From assembly GCF_026393345.1 (NCBI RefSeq), contig NZ_JAPLAI010000042.1, forward strand, positions 33,366-97,365: a DNA stretch of 64,000 nucleotides, given 5' to 3'. A model generated the notes under the pieces. It searched no databases. It saw only the letters and a list, made by a program, of their open reading frames with translations, and had not been told where the DNA came from. A program made the translations under genes and the position numbers. The DNA comes from Microbacterium sp. (GTDB taxonomy: Bacteria > Actinomycetota > Actinomycetes > Actinomycetales > Microbacteriaceae). Numbering within the stretch: position 1 is the stretch's first letter; every line of letters starts with the position of its first letter. This document shows positions 25,869 to 34,619 of this stretch, in pieces.

Positions 25869-26360
25869 ATGACGGTCCGACCGATCCGCCTCTTCGGCGA
25901 CCCCGTCCTCAAGACCCCGAGCGCCCCGGTCGCCGAACTCGACGAGGGTGCCCGCGCCCTGGTGCGCGATCTGCTGGACACCGTGGAACTCCCCGGCCGC
26001 GCCGGGGTCGCCGCCCCGCAGATCGGGGTGGGTCTGCGCGCCTTCAGCTACAACATCGACGGCGACATCGGCTACGTGCTGAACCCGGTGCTCGCGGAGG
26101 TCTCCGGCGAGCCTGAACTCACCGGCGAGGGCTGCCTCTCCGTCCCCGGGCTCTGGCACGACGTGCTGCGCTACCCGTGGGCGCGGGTCGTCGGGATCGA
26201 CCTCGACGGCAACGAGGTGGTGCTGGAGGGCACGGGCCTCCTGGCGCAGGCGCTGCAGCACGAGACGGACCACCTCGACGGCCTCCTCTACCTCGACCGG
26301 CTGGACAAGGAACGGCGCCGCGTGGCGCTGCGCGAAGTGCGCGAGAGCAGCTGGTTCTGA
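25869..26360 (+). CDS. def: Peptide deformylase
   Basis: A 163-residue metalloenzyme that removes the formyl group from the N-terminal methionine of new proteins. All three motifs are present: GVAAPQIG at 46-53, EGCLS at 87-91 (Cys metal ligand) and HETDH at 131-135 (two His ligands and the catalytic Glu). It starts seven bases after the MinD-like gene and is probably co-transcribed with it. Length is typical, with a short C-terminus. Confidence 0.96.
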   Translation: MTVRPIRLFGDPVLKTPSAPVAELDEGARALVRDLLDTVELPGRAGVAAPQIGVGLRAFSYNIDGDIGYVLNPVLAEVSGEPELTGEGCLSVPGLWHDVLRYPWARVVGIDLDGNEVVLEGTGLLAQALQHETDHLDGLLYLDRLDKERRRVALREVRESSWF

Positions 26361-26363
26361 CGC

Positions 26364-26428
26364 CAGGGCACCTGCCCTGACAGACGGATGCGGCGACCTG
26401 CGCCGAAGCGCGAGGCCGCCGCATCCGT
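26364..26428. terminator. Two hairpins between convergent def and acyl-CoA ligase
   Basis: A seven-base-pair hairpin (CAGGGCA and TGCCCTG, two-base loop) at 26364-26379 is followed by perfect 11-base arms ACGGATGCGGC and GCCGCATCCGT at 26384-26394 and 26418-26428. The long arms are built from the octamer GGATGCGG and its complement. There is no T tract. Confidence 0.55.
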
Positions 26429-26437
26429 ATCCCGCCG

Positions 26438-28270
26438 TTACGGCAGCGAGATGTTCGTCGTGTTCTCCGGCACGGAGTAGATCTCCTCGATCTCATCGGC
26501 GAAGTCGTTCAGGATGACATTCCGCTTGATCGAGAGCTTCGGGGTGAGGTGCCCGCTCGCCTCGGTCCACTCCGAGTCGAGGATCGTGAACTTGCGGATC
26601 GACTCGGCCCGGGAGACGCCGTCGTTGGCCCGATCGATCGCCCGCTGCACCTCGGCGCGGACCTCGGGGCTCTTGGCCGCCTGCGCCAGCGACATGCTGG
26701 CGTCCAGGCCGTTGTTGCCGAGCCAGCTGGGCAGCATCTCCGGGTCGAGAGTCACGAGCGCCGCGATGAACGGCTTCTGGTCGCCGACGACGACGACCTG
26801 ACCGACGATCGGGTTACCGCGGATGGGGTCCTCGAGCGCCGCCGGGGCGACGTTCTTGCCACCGGCCGTGACGATGATCTCTTTCTTCCGGCCGGTGATG
26901 GTGAGGAAGCCCTGCGCATCGAACGAACCCAGGTCGCCGGTGCGGAACCATTCGCCGTCGAAGGCGGCGGCGGTGGCCTCGGGGTTCCGCCAGTACTCGC
27001 GGAACACGTTGATGCCGCGCACCTCGATCTCGCCGTCCTCGGCGATGCGGACGCCGACGCCCGGGAGAGCCGGGCCGACGGTGCCGATCTTGGCGTTCTG
27101 CGGCTGGTTCACGGTCGCGGGGGCGGTGGTCTCGGTCAGGCCGTAGCCCTCGAGGATGGTGACGCCGAGGCTGTGGAAGAAGTGCCCCAGACGCGCGCCG
27201 AGCGGAGCGGAACCGGAGATCGCATAGACGACACGGCCGCCCATGGCCTCGCGCAGCTTCGAGTACACCAGCCGGTCGAACAGGGCGAACTTGATCTTCA
27301 TGCCCAACGGGATCTTCTCGCCCTCCTGCAGGCGGCGGGAGTGCTCGACCGCGGTGGCCGCCGCGGTGCGGAAGATCTTGCCGCGCCCGCCCGCCTCCGC
27401 CTTCTGCTCGGCGGAGTTGTACACCTTCTCGAACACGCGGGGAACGGCCAGCAGGTAGGTGGGCTTGAAGGAGCCGAGCGCGTCGAGGAGGTGCTTGGTG
27501 TCGGGCTGGTGCCCCGTCTTCACGCCGGCGTGCACGTTCAGGATCGAGATGAACCGCGCGAACACGTGCGCCGTGGTGATGAACAGCACCGTGGAGGCGC
27601 CGGGGATCTCGACGACCTCGCGCAGCGACTTGGCGGAGTTACGCGAGAGCTCGACGAAGTTGCTGTGGGTGAGTACACAGCCCTTCGGGCGTCCGGTGGA
27701 GCCGGAGGTGTAGATGAGGGTCGCGATATCGGCACCGTTGGCGAGTCCGCGGCGACGCTCGATCTCCTCGTCGGGCACGTCGGCGCCGGCGGCGGACATG
27801 CGGTCGAGGTCGCCGGCGTGCATCTGCCAGCTCTCGCGCACCAGCGGCAGGTTCTCCCGCACCTCGGCGAGCCGGGCAGCGTGCTCGGCACTCTCGACGA
27901 GGCAGGCGATCGCACCGGAGTCGGAGAGGATCCACTCGATCTGGCTGGCGGAACTCGTCTCGTAGATCGGGACCATGACCGCACCGGCGTAGAACAGCGC
28001 GAAGTCGACCAGCGTCCAGTCGTAGGTGGTCCGGGCGAGGAACCCGACCTTCTCGCCGGGCTGGATACCCGCGGCGACGAAGCCCTTCGCGAGCGTGATG
28101 ACCTGGCGCCGGAACTCGGCAGCGGAGATGTCGCGCCAGCCGTCCCCGTCGGGGACCGCGAACAGGGCTCGGTCGGGCGTTGCCGCGACCCGCTGCTCGA
28201 GCAGATCGGTGATGTTGTCGTCCGGTGCAGCGGGGACGATTGCGGGAATGTCGAATTCAACGACGCTCAT
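26438..28270 (-). CDS. Long-chain fatty acid-CoA ligase (FadD15-like)
   Basis: A 610-residue AMP-forming enzyme that activates fatty acids to acyl-CoA through an acyl-adenylate. The ATP-binding P-loop TLIYTSGSTGRPKGC lies near residue 188, GYGLTETT near 378, the adenylate motif WFRTGDLG near 450, and the catalytic lysine in the C-terminal region near KLSIKRN. An AAGGAG ribosome site precedes the ATG, and a TAGACT -10 box about 45 bases upstream (28314-28319) gives a normal leader. It is divergent from the glucokinase. The position near plsC and aroG matches fadD15 in mycobacteria. Confidence 0.92.
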   Translation of the reverse strand: MSVVEFDIPAIVPAAPDDNITDLLEQRVAATPDRALFAVPDGDGWRDISAAEFRRQVITLAKGFVAAGIQPGEKVGFLARTTYDWTLVDFALFYAGAVMVPIYETSSASQIEWILSDSGAIACLVESAEHAARLAEVRENLPLVRESWQMHAGDLDRMSAAGADVPDEEIERRRGLANGADIATLIYTSGSTGRPKGCVLTHSNFVELSRNSAKSLREVVEIPGASTVLFITTAHVFARFISILNVHAGVKTGHQPDTKHLLDALGSFKPTYLLAVPRVFEKVYNSAEQKAEAGGRGKIFRTAAATAVEHSRRLQEGEKIPLGMKIKFALFDRLVYSKLREAMGGRVVYAISGSAPLGARLGHFFHSLGVTILEGYGLTETTAPATVNQPQNAKIGTVGPALPGVGVRIAEDGEIEVRGINVFREYWRNPEATAAAFDGEWFRTGDLGSFDAQGFLTITGRKKEIIVTAGGKNVAPAALEDPIRGNPIVGQVVVVGDQKPFIAALVTLDPEMLPSWLGNNGLDASMSLAQAAKSPEVRAEVQRAIDRANDGVSRAESIRKFTILDSEWTEASGHLTPKLSIKRNVILNDFADEIEEIYSVPENTTNISLP

Positions 28271-28418
28271 GACGGCAGCTCCTTCGGTACCGGGCAGTCA
28301 CTTCTGACACCAGAGTCTAGTAGCCCGTGAAACTGAGTCCCACATATTGCCCGCCACGGTATCCGCCGCGCGGGGGCGACTACGCTAGGTGGGTTGAGTT
28401 CTCGGGAAGGGCGGCATC

Positions 28419-29369
28419 GTGCGGGCAGTAGGCATCGACATCGGCGGGACCAAGATCGCCGGTGCCGTCGTGGACGAGGCGGGCCAGATCGTCGAGCGCG
28501 CCCGGGTCGCCACCCCCGCGGCGGTCAGCGGCATCCAGAACATGGTCGCCGACATGATCACGCGCCTGGCCGGCGGTGAGGATGCGGTCGCCGGTGTGGC
28601 TGCTGCAGGGTTCATCGACCGCGACCGGTCGAAGGTGTACTTCGCGCCGAACATCGCCTGGCGCGACGAGCCACTGCGCGATCACCTGCAGGCGCTCACC
28701 GGCGTCCCGGTGCTCATCGAGAACGATGCCAACGCCGCCGGCTGGGCCGAATACGTCTACGGCGCGGGCGAGGACCTCTCCGACGTCGTGACCCTGACTC
28801 TCGGCACGGGAGTGGGCGGCGCCGTCATCATCGACGGCGGCCTGCTCCGCGGCGGCCATGGCATCGGGGCCGAGCTCGGCCACATCCGGCTGGTGCCGAA
28901 TGGCCGCACCTGCGGCTGCGGGCAGCGCGGCTGCCTCGAGGTCTACGGCTCCGGTCGCGCGCTGCAGCACGAGGCGGAGGAGATCGCCACCGACGCGTCC
29001 TTCGGTGTCGGCGCGGCGCTGCGGGGTGTGCGGGACCGGCTCGGCAGCATTCCGGGCGAGGAGATCTCCCGGCTCGTGACCGAGGGCGACCCGGGAGCCC
29101 GCGAGGCGCTCCGGCGGATCGCGGTCGCCGTCGGCACCGCCTGCGGCTCGCTCGCCGCTGTGCTCGACCCGCAGCGTTTCGTGATCGGCGGGGGAGTGTC
29201 ACAGCTCGGCGAGGTGCTCCTCGGCCCGATGCGCGAGGCCTTCGCCGCCGCGATGCCCGCCTACGGCTCGCGCCCCGTCGCCGACTTCGCCGTCGCGCGG
29301 CTCACCAACGATGCCGGGGTGATCGGTGCGGCGGACCTGGCGCGTCGGACGCTGACCGCGGGAGGATGA
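28419..29369 (+). CDS. ROK-family glucokinase
   Basis: A 316-residue sugar kinase of the ROK family, most likely glucokinase. It shows the N-terminal phosphate loop GIDIGGTKIAGAVVD, the catalytic Asp in IENDANAAGWAE near residue 105, LGTGVGGAVI, and the zinc-binding CGCGQRGCLE near 170 with the preceding GHIRL His. The GTG start has GGGAAGGG before it and a TACGCT box further upstream (28381-28386). The acyltransferase gene follows after four bases, so they form an operon. Confidence 0.9.
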   Translation: MRAVGIDIGGTKIAGAVVDEAGQIVERARVATPAAVSGIQNMVADMITRLAGGEDAVAGVAAAGFIDRDRSKVYFAPNIAWRDEPLRDHLQALTGVPVLIENDANAAGWAEYVYGAGEDLSDVVTLTLGTGVGGAVIIDGGLLRGGHGIGAELGHIRLVPNGRTCGCGQRGCLEVYGSGRALQHEAEEIATDASFGVGAALRGVRDRLGSIPGEEISRLVTEGDPGAREALRRIAVAVGTACGSLAAVLDPQRFVIGGGVSQLGEVLLGPMREAFAAAMPAYGSRPVADFAVARLTNDAGVIGAADLARRTLTAGG

Positions 29370-29373
29370 TGCG

Positions 29374-30081
29374 GTGTTCTACTGGCTGATGAAGTACGTG
29401 GTGCTCGGCCCGGCGCTGAAGGCCATCTTCCGGCCGTGGATCGTGGGCCGGCGGAACGTCCCGGCCACCGGTCCCGCCATCCTCGCCAGTAACCACCTGT
29501 CCTTCTCGGACTCCGTCTTCCTGCCGCTCATGCTCGACCGGCCAATGTCCTTCCTCGCCAAGAGCGACTATTTCACCGGCCGCGGCCCGAAAGGCTGGGC
29601 CACGCGGTTCTTCCTGAAGGCGATGGGCATGATCCCCATCGACCGTTCCGGCGGCAAGGCCTCCGAGGCGTCCCTCAACACCGGGCTGCAGGTGCTGGGC
29701 CACGGGGACCTCCTCGGCATCTATCCGGAGGGCACGCGCAGCCCCGACGGCAGGCTGTACCGGGGTCGTACCGGCATCGCCCGCATGGCTCTCGAGGCCA
29801 AGGTGCCCGTGATCCCGGTGGTCATGGTCGACACCGAGGAGATCATGCCGATCGGCAAGAAGATGCCCCGCATCGGCCGGGTGGGCATGATCATCGGGGA
29901 GCCGCTCGACTTCTCGCGATACGCCGGCTTCGAGGGCGACCGCTTCGTGCTGCGCAGCGTGGTCGACGAGATCATGGTCGAGCTGCAGCGCCTGGGCGCC
30001 CAGGAGTACGTCGACGTGTACGCCTCTTCGGTGAAGAGCCGTCGCGCGCGTCCGGAGGTCGCTCCCGCGTCGGTAGACTGA
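29374..30081 (+). CDS. 1-acyl-sn-glycerol-3-phosphate acyltransferase (PlsC family)
   Basis: A 235-residue membrane-associated acyltransferase of phospholipid synthesis, adding the second acyl chain to lysophosphatidic acid. The catalytic NHLSFSDS (H-x4-D) lies near residue 41 and the substrate-binding YPEGTRSPDG near 117. There is an N-terminal hydrophobic stretch. It begins with GTG, four bases after the glucokinase, with GGAGGA before it. The stop overlaps the -10 box of aroG by one base. Confidence 0.9.
   Translation: MFYWLMKYVVLGPALKAIFRPWIVGRRNVPATGPAILASNHLSFSDSVFLPLMLDRPMSFLAKSDYFTGRGPKGWATRFFLKAMGMIPIDRSGGKASEASLNTGLQVLGHGDLLGIYPEGTRSPDGRLYRGRTGIARMALEAKVPVIPVVMVDTEEIMPIGKKMPRIGRVGMIIGEPLDFSRYAGFEGDRFVLRSVVDEIMVELQRLGAQEYVDVYASSVKSRRARPEVAPASVD
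30074..30079 (+). promoter_or_regulatory. -10 box of aroG
   Basis: TAGACT ends six bases before the aroG ATG at 30086, inside the end of the acyltransferase gene. It implies a leaderless aroG mRNA separate from the upstream operon. Confidence 0.5.
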
Positions 30082-30085
30082 CCGG

Positions 30086-31423
30086 ATGCAATCGCTGCTC
30101 GACGCGCTCGACCACTGGCGTTCCCTTCCCATCAAGCAGCAGCCGCAATGGTCGGACGACGCTGCCGTCGCCGCCGTGTCGGCCGAGCTTGCCATCGTGC
30201 CCCCGCTCGTGTTCGCCGGCGAGGTGGACAACCTGCGGGATCAGCTCGCCGCCGCCGCATCCGGCCGTGCCTTCCTCCTGCAGGGCGGTGACTGCGCCGA
30301 GACCTTCGCGGGTGCCACGGCCGAGCAGATCCGCAACCGCATCAAGACGGTGCTGCAGATGGCGGTCGTGCTGACCTATGGCGCGTCCATGCCGATCGTG
30401 AAGATGGGGCGGATGGCGGGACAGTTCGCCAAGCCCCGTTCCAGCGACAGCGAGACCCGCGGCGACATCACGCTGCCGGCGTACCGCGGCGACATCGTCA
30501 ACGGATACGACTTCACCGAGGCCTCGCGTCTCGCGGACCCGAACCGGATGCTGAAGGCGTACCACACGGCCGCATCCACGCTGAACCTCATCCGTGCGTT
30601 CACGCAGGGCGGGTTCGCGGATCTCCGCGAGGTGCACAGCTGGAACAAGGGCTTCGCCTCGAACCCCGCCAACCAGCGGTACGAGGGCCTCGCGAGCGAG
30701 ATCGACCGCGCCATCAAGTTCATGGAGGCCGCCGGCGCGAACTTCGACGAGCTGCGCCGGGTGGAGTTCTACACCGGCCACGAGGGTCTGCTCATGGACT
30801 ACGAGCGGCCGCTCACCCGCATCGACTCCCGCACCGGGACGCCGTACAACACGTCGGCGCACTTCCTGTGGATCGGGGAGCGCACCCGCGACCTCGACGG
30901 CGCCCATGTGGACTACTTCTCCAAGATCCGGAACCCCATCGGCGTGAAGCTCGGCCCGACCACGTCGCCCGACACGGCGCTGGCGCTGATCGACAAGCTC
31001 GACCCGGACCGCGAGCCCGGCCGGCTGACGTTCATCACCCGCATGGGCGCCGGCAAGATCCGCGACGCGCTGCCGCCGCTGCTGGAGGCCGTCAAAGACT
31101 CCGGCGCGACGCCGCTGTGGGTCACCGACCCGATGCACGGCAACGGCATCACCTCGCGGAACGGCTACAAGACCCGCCGGTTCGACGACGTGGTGGACGA
31201 GGTCCGCGGCTTCTTCGAGGCGCACCGGGCTGTCGGCACCTACCCCGGCGGCATCCATGTCGAGCTGACCGGTGACGACGTCACCGAGTGCCTCGGTGGG
31301 TCCGAGGCGATCGACGAGGCGACCCTCGCCACGCGGTACGAAAGCCTGTGCGACCCGCGCCTGAACCACATGCAGTCGCTGGAGCTGGCGTTCCTCGTGG
31401 CCGAGGAGCTCGAGAAGCGCTGA
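30086..31423 (+). CDS. aroG: Class II 3-deoxy-7-phosphoheptulonate (DAHP) synthase
   Basis: A 445-residue enzyme joining phosphoenolpyruvate and erythrose 4-phosphate, the first step to aromatic amino acids. It is the plant-like class II form. Conserved segments include LLQGGDCAETF with the metal-binding Cys, KMGRMAGQFAKPRS, the GHEGLLMDYE region, TRMGAGKIRDALPPLL, and a metal-site TDPMHGNG with its His, followed by HVELTGDDVTECLGG. Length matches the class. It is followed by a perfect hairpin element at 31444. Confidence 0.95.
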   Translation: MQSLLDALDHWRSLPIKQQPQWSDDAAVAAVSAELAIVPPLVFAGEVDNLRDQLAAAASGRAFLLQGGDCAETFAGATAEQIRNRIKTVLQMAVVLTYGASMPIVKMGRMAGQFAKPRSSDSETRGDITLPAYRGDIVNGYDFTEASRLADPNRMLKAYHTAASTLNLIRAFTQGGFADLREVHSWNKGFASNPANQRYEGLASEIDRAIKFMEAAGANFDELRRVEFYTGHEGLLMDYERPLTRIDSRTGTPYNTSAHFLWIGERTRDLDGAHVDYFSKIRNPIGVKLGPTTSPDTALALIDKLDPDREPGRLTFITRMGAGKIRDALPPLLEAVKDSGATPLWVTDPMHGNGITSRNGYKTRRFDDVVDEVRGFFEAHRAVGTYPGGIHVELTGDDVTECLGGSEAIDEATLATRYESLCDPRLNHMQSLELAFLVAEELEKR

Positions 31424-31443
31424 CCCCGCGCCGCTGACCCCGC

Positions 31444-31500
31444 CGAGACTTCACGTATGTCCCGTATTTCATCGAAATGCGGGACATACGTGAAGTCTCG
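31444..31500. repeat. 57-bp near-perfect hairpin element, copy 1
   Basis: A palindromic element starting CGAGACTTCACGTATGTCCCG and ending with its exact complement. There are 21 perfect base pairs, then one G-T wobble, five more pairs and a three-base loop (27 paired positions over 57 bases). It lies just after aroG and before the DUF559 gene. A second element of the same length and about 80% identity lies at 32550-32606. Compensatory base changes between the copies keep both stems paired. Confidence 0.9.
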
Positions 31501-31590
31501 CGCCGGTGACGGAGCTGTGGACAACACGTACGCAGCGAGGATGCGGTGGACAAGCGCCGCGGACGCCGCTGAACGGAGCAGCCTCGGGGG

Positions 31591-32562
31591 ATGCCGCATC
31601 CACCGTCGCCGCTTCCGCCCGGTCTCACGGACGATCCTTTCGGGTACTCCGAAGCTCGACGTGAGGGGGTCTCGCGGCGACGGTTGCGCGGCGCGGATCT
31701 CACCCATCCGTACCGTGGCATCTACGCGGTCGCGCCGCAGGAGCTCGATACGCTCGCGCGCTGCGAACTGCTGCGACCGCTGCTGTCGCCTCGTCAGCAC
31801 CTCAGCCACCTCACGGCGGCTCGCCTTCTCGGAGTGCCCGTGCCCTTCGCCGCCCGGGGTGAGGAAGCGCTCCATGTGACGACGACCGCCGGCGCCGCAC
31901 CGATGCGGCGGCCCGGTGTCGTCGGATGGGAGACAGAGGAGCCGACGCCGTCTGTCGTCATGCTCGGAATACTGCCGGTCGCCGCGCCCGCAGACGTCTG
32001 GTGCCACCTCGCTGTGCCCGGCGGCGCGGGCGGCGACCCCAAGACGAAACGCAGAGGTCGCCTCAGTGACGAGTGGTTGATCGCGGCTGGCGACTATCTG
32101 CTCACCGGTCCGGGACGCGGGATGCGGCGGACACCGCTGTGCACGTTCGAGGAGTTGGAGGCCGCCGTGTCACGACGCCGTGGCATGCGGGGAGTACGTG
32201 CTCTCACCCGGGCCCTTCCACGCCTTCGCCGGGGGCCGCACTCCGCGCAGGAATCGCTCCTGCGGATCGGACTCGTCGACCACGGACTGCCGGAACCGGA
32301 GGTCCAGGTACCCGTCATGACCGCCGACGGGCTGCGACATGCCGACCTCGGCTATCCCGAGGCGCGGCTACTGCTCGAGTTCCAGGGTGATCAGCATCGC
32401 ACTGACCGACAGCAATGGCTGGCGGATCTCACCCGGGTGCAGCTGTTCGAGGATGCCGGCTTTCACACGATCCTCGTGGGCTATGCCGACACCCACCCGC
32501 AGATGAGTCCGCTCGCGTCCCGCATTCGGCGCGCTCTCGTTCGGGCTCGCGAGACTTCATGA
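31591..32562 (+). CDS. DUF559 nuclease-like protein (PD-(D/E)xK fold) with AbiEi-like N-terminus
   Basis: A 323-residue protein found patchily in actinobacteria. The N-terminal part (about residues 15-110) resembles the winged-helix start of AbiEi-type proteins (VSRRRLRGADLTHPYRGIYAV, then HLTAARLLGV). The C-terminal ~90 residues match the DUF559 / Vsr-like nuclease core: AQESLLR helix, HADLGYPEARLLLEFQGDQH strand pair with the acidic residues, then DLTRVQLFEDAGFHTILV. The usual VEYDG is LEFQG here, so activity is uncertain. Codon use is less biased than in its neighbours, suggesting transfer. The stop codon lies inside the second hairpin element. Function unknown. Confidence 0.72.
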   Translation: MPHPPSPLPPGLTDDPFGYSEARREGVSRRRLRGADLTHPYRGIYAVAPQELDTLARCELLRPLLSPRQHLSHLTAARLLGVPVPFAARGEEALHVTTTAGAAPMRRPGVVGWETEEPTPSVVMLGILPVAAPADVWCHLAVPGGAGGDPKTKRRGRLSDEWLIAAGDYLLTGPGRGMRRTPLCTFEELEAAVSRRRGMRGVRALTRALPRLRRGPHSAQESLLRIGLVDHGLPEPEVQVPVMTADGLRHADLGYPEARLLLEFQGDQHRTDRQQWLADLTRVQLFEDAGFHTILVGYADTHPQMSPLASRIRRALVRARETS

Positions 32563-32606
32563 ATGTCACGCATTTCTCGTTGAAGCGGGACATTCATGAA
32601 GTCTCG
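32550..32606. repeat. 57-bp hairpin element, copy 2, overlapping the DUF559 stop
   Basis: Starts CGAGACTTCATGAATGTC and ends with the exact complement. There are 18 perfect pairs, one A-G mismatch, three more pairs, and an A-T-rich centre. Length and core equal copy 1. The last four codons and the TGA of the DUF559 gene are formed by its left arm, and the kinase gene stop (minus strand) lies six bases beyond its right end. It may also terminate both transcripts. Confidence 0.88.
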
Positions 32607-32611
32607 GCGGA

Positions 32612-34552
32612 TCAGAACGAACCGCTGATACTCAGCGTCACGGTCGTGCCGCGCGGATGGGATGAGCCCGCGGTGGGGTTCTGCGCCGTGACCTGGGTCA
32701 CTGCGTCGGGGAACAGGTTCCAGCTCGCGTTGTAGCTGACCTGGAACCCGGCCTTCTCCAGCGCGTTCTTCGCCTGATCCCGTGTCATCTTCGTCACGTC
32801 GGGGACGGCGAACAGCTGCGGCCCCTTCGACACCCGGAGGGTGACCGTCTCGCCGGGACGCCAGTCGCCGCCACCGTCGCGGGCGACGATGCCGACGACA
32901 TCGCCCTTGTCGACGTCGTCGCTGAACTCCTCGATCGAGTCGACCTTCATGCCGACGTCCGTCAGCACGGACGTTGCCTCGGTCACGCCCATGCCGGAGA
33001 CATCCGGCAGCGGCCCCTTCGACACGGTGAGCACGGCGGCGTCGCCCTCGTGGACGGTGCAGCCGCCGGTGCAGTCGACGGCGTCCGTCGCGCCGCGCGG
33101 GGTGAGGGATGCGGCGACGACCGTGTCGGGAGCCGCATCCGTGAAGACGTACTGGGGATCACCGACAGCGACGACCGCTGCCTGCAACGCCGCCGTCGCC
33201 TGCGCGACCGGCATGCCGCCGAGCGCAGGGAGATCGTGCGGGGCAGGGCCGAGGGACACGACCACGCGGACCGTGGATTCCTTGTCGACCCGCGCGCCGC
33301 CGTCCGGCTCGGTGCGGATGACGGTGCCCGCCGCGATGTCGAGGCTGTACTCCTCCGCGCGCTCGGCGACCAGGCCCTCTTCGGACAGGGCGGCCTGCGC
33401 CTGTTCGAACGACAGTCCGGCGACGGCGGGAACGCCCACGAGCGACCCGGGCCCGGAACCGAAGAACCAGCCGGCGCCACCGGCAACGACCGCGAGGAGG
33501 AGGACCAGGGCGAACAGCCAGCCGCCCCGCGTGCTGCGGCGCCGGGTGGCGCGGCGCAGCAGCGTGGCGTTGTCGGCATCCGGGCTCGTCGCCACGGCAC
33601 CGGTGAGCGCGGCCGCCGGAAGCGCCTTGGTGAGTTCCCCGGAATCCAGGATGTCGTCGGCTACCGCGGTTCCCACCGCGAGCGTGCGGGCGACCTGCGG
33701 GGCGATGCCGAGTTCCGCCTCGATCTCACGCAACCGACGTAGCATCTCGTCCGCATCGAGCGGGCGGGCGTCGGGGGAGCGCTCGGTCGCCCAGAGCACC
33801 AGCTCGTCGAGCTGCTCCGGCACGCCGGGGTTCTTGGCGCTCGGGCGCGGGACCGAATCGGTCGCGTGCTGGTAGGCGATCTGCATCGGCTGCTCGCCCT
33901 TGTACGGCTGCTCACCGGTCAGCATCTCGTAGAGCATGATGCCGAGCGCGTAGATGTCGCTGCGGGCGTCCGCGCTGCCGCGGGTGACGAGTTCGGGGGC
34001 GAGGTACGCGATGGTGCCGAGCAGCATGGCGCCGCTGGCGGTGTTCGCCGTCGTTGCCCGGGCGAGGCCGAAGTCGCCGATCTTGATCCGGCCATCCTCG
34101 GCGAGCAGCACGTTCTCCGGTTTGACGTCGCGGTGGACGATGTCGGCGCGGTGCGCCGCGGCGAGCCCGGAGAGGATCGCATCCATGATGGTGATCGTCT
34201 GCGGGATGCTGAGCCGCTTCTGCTCGCGCATGAGTTCGCGCAGCGTGATCCCTGGCAGGTACTCCATCACCAGGTACGCCATGTCGTCGTCCTGGCCCTG
34301 GTCGAACACGTTCACCACGTGCGGATCGGCCAGCCGGGCGGCGGCGCGCGCCTCCTGGATGAACCGGCTCTGGAATACCGTGTCGTCGCTGAGGTGGCCG
34401 TGCATGACCTTCAGCGCGACCCGCCGCTCGAGCCGCAGATCGGTCGCGACGTAGACGGTCGCCATGCCACCGCGGGCGATCCGAGCGCGCACGCGGTAGC
34501 GGCCGTCGACCAGGCGGCCGATCAGCGGATCCGCGCGCTGGCTCGTGTTCAC
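32612..34552 (-). CDS. pknL: Membrane Ser/Thr protein kinase with PASTA domains (PknL-like)
   Basis: A 646-residue Hanks-type kinase. The kinase domain covers about residues 19-285: glycine loop ARGGMATVY, Lys48, HRDVKPEN at 140-146, DFG 160-162, APE near 185-187. A juxtamembrane segment is followed by a helix near 345-365 and four PASTA repeats to the C-terminus, which in related kinases sense peptidoglycan fragments or lipid II. The second PASTA repeat contains a close cysteine pair (DCTGGC), plausible as an external disulfide. The GTG start is six bases after TAGACT. Neighbours (aroG, Rv2175c-like gene, polyprenyl synthase) match the mycobacterial pknL locus. Confidence 0.9.
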   Translation of the reverse strand: MNTSQRADPLIGRLVDGRYRVRARIARGGMATVYVATDLRLERRVALKVMHGHLSDDTVFQSRFIQEARAAARLADPHVVNVFDQGQDDDMAYLVMEYLPGITLRELMREQKRLSIPQTITIMDAILSGLAAAHRADIVHRDVKPENVLLAEDGRIKIGDFGLARATTANTASGAMLLGTIAYLAPELVTRGSADARSDIYALGIMLYEMLTGEQPYKGEQPMQIAYQHATDSVPRPSAKNPGVPEQLDELVLWATERSPDARPLDADEMLRRLREIEAELGIAPQVARTLAVGTAVADDILDSGELTKALPAAALTGAVATSPDADNATLLRRATRRRSTRGGWLFALVLLLAVVAGGAGWFFGSGPGSLVGVPAVAGLSFEQAQAALSEEGLVAERAEEYSLDIAAGTVIRTEPDGGARVDKESTVRVVVSLGPAPHDLPALGGMPVAQATAALQAAVVAVGDPQYVFTDAAPDTVVAASLTPRGATDAVDCTGGCTVHEGDAAVLTVSKGPLPDVSGMGVTEATSVLTDVGMKVDSIEEFSDDVDKGDVVGIVARDGGGDWRPGETVTLRVSKGPQLFAVPDVTKMTRDQAKNALEKAGFQVSYNASWNLFPDAVTQVTAQNPTAGSSHPRGTTVTLSISGSF

Positions 34553-34558
34553 GCTCAG

Positions 34559-34564
34559 AGTCTA
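34559..34564 (-). promoter_or_regulatory. -10 box of the kinase gene
   Basis: TAGACT on the minus strand lies six bases before the GTG at 34552, giving a leaderless kinase mRNA. Confidence 0.5.
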
Positions 34565-34572
34565 CGGAGCCG

Positions 34573-34610
34573 GAGCGGTGAGCCCGGGGAGCGGCTCGCC
34601 CTCACCGCTC
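34573..34610. terminator. Hairpin after the LysM gene
   Basis: Perfect ten-base arms GAGCGGTGAG and CTCACCGCTC surround an 18-base GC-rich loop that can pair further. It lies between the LysM stop and the kinase promoter on the minus strand. There is no T tract. Confidence 0.5.
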
Positions 34611-34619
34611 GCGGAGTCG

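Noticed and set aside
31444..31500. Ordinary aroG terminator only
   Set aside because: No T tract, far longer than needed, and repeated with covariation at 32550. Termination may be a side effect.
31444..32606. Insertion sequence with terminal inverted repeats
   Set aside because: Each end is a complete palindrome and not a single inverted arm. The protein is not a known transposase, and no target-site duplication is visible.
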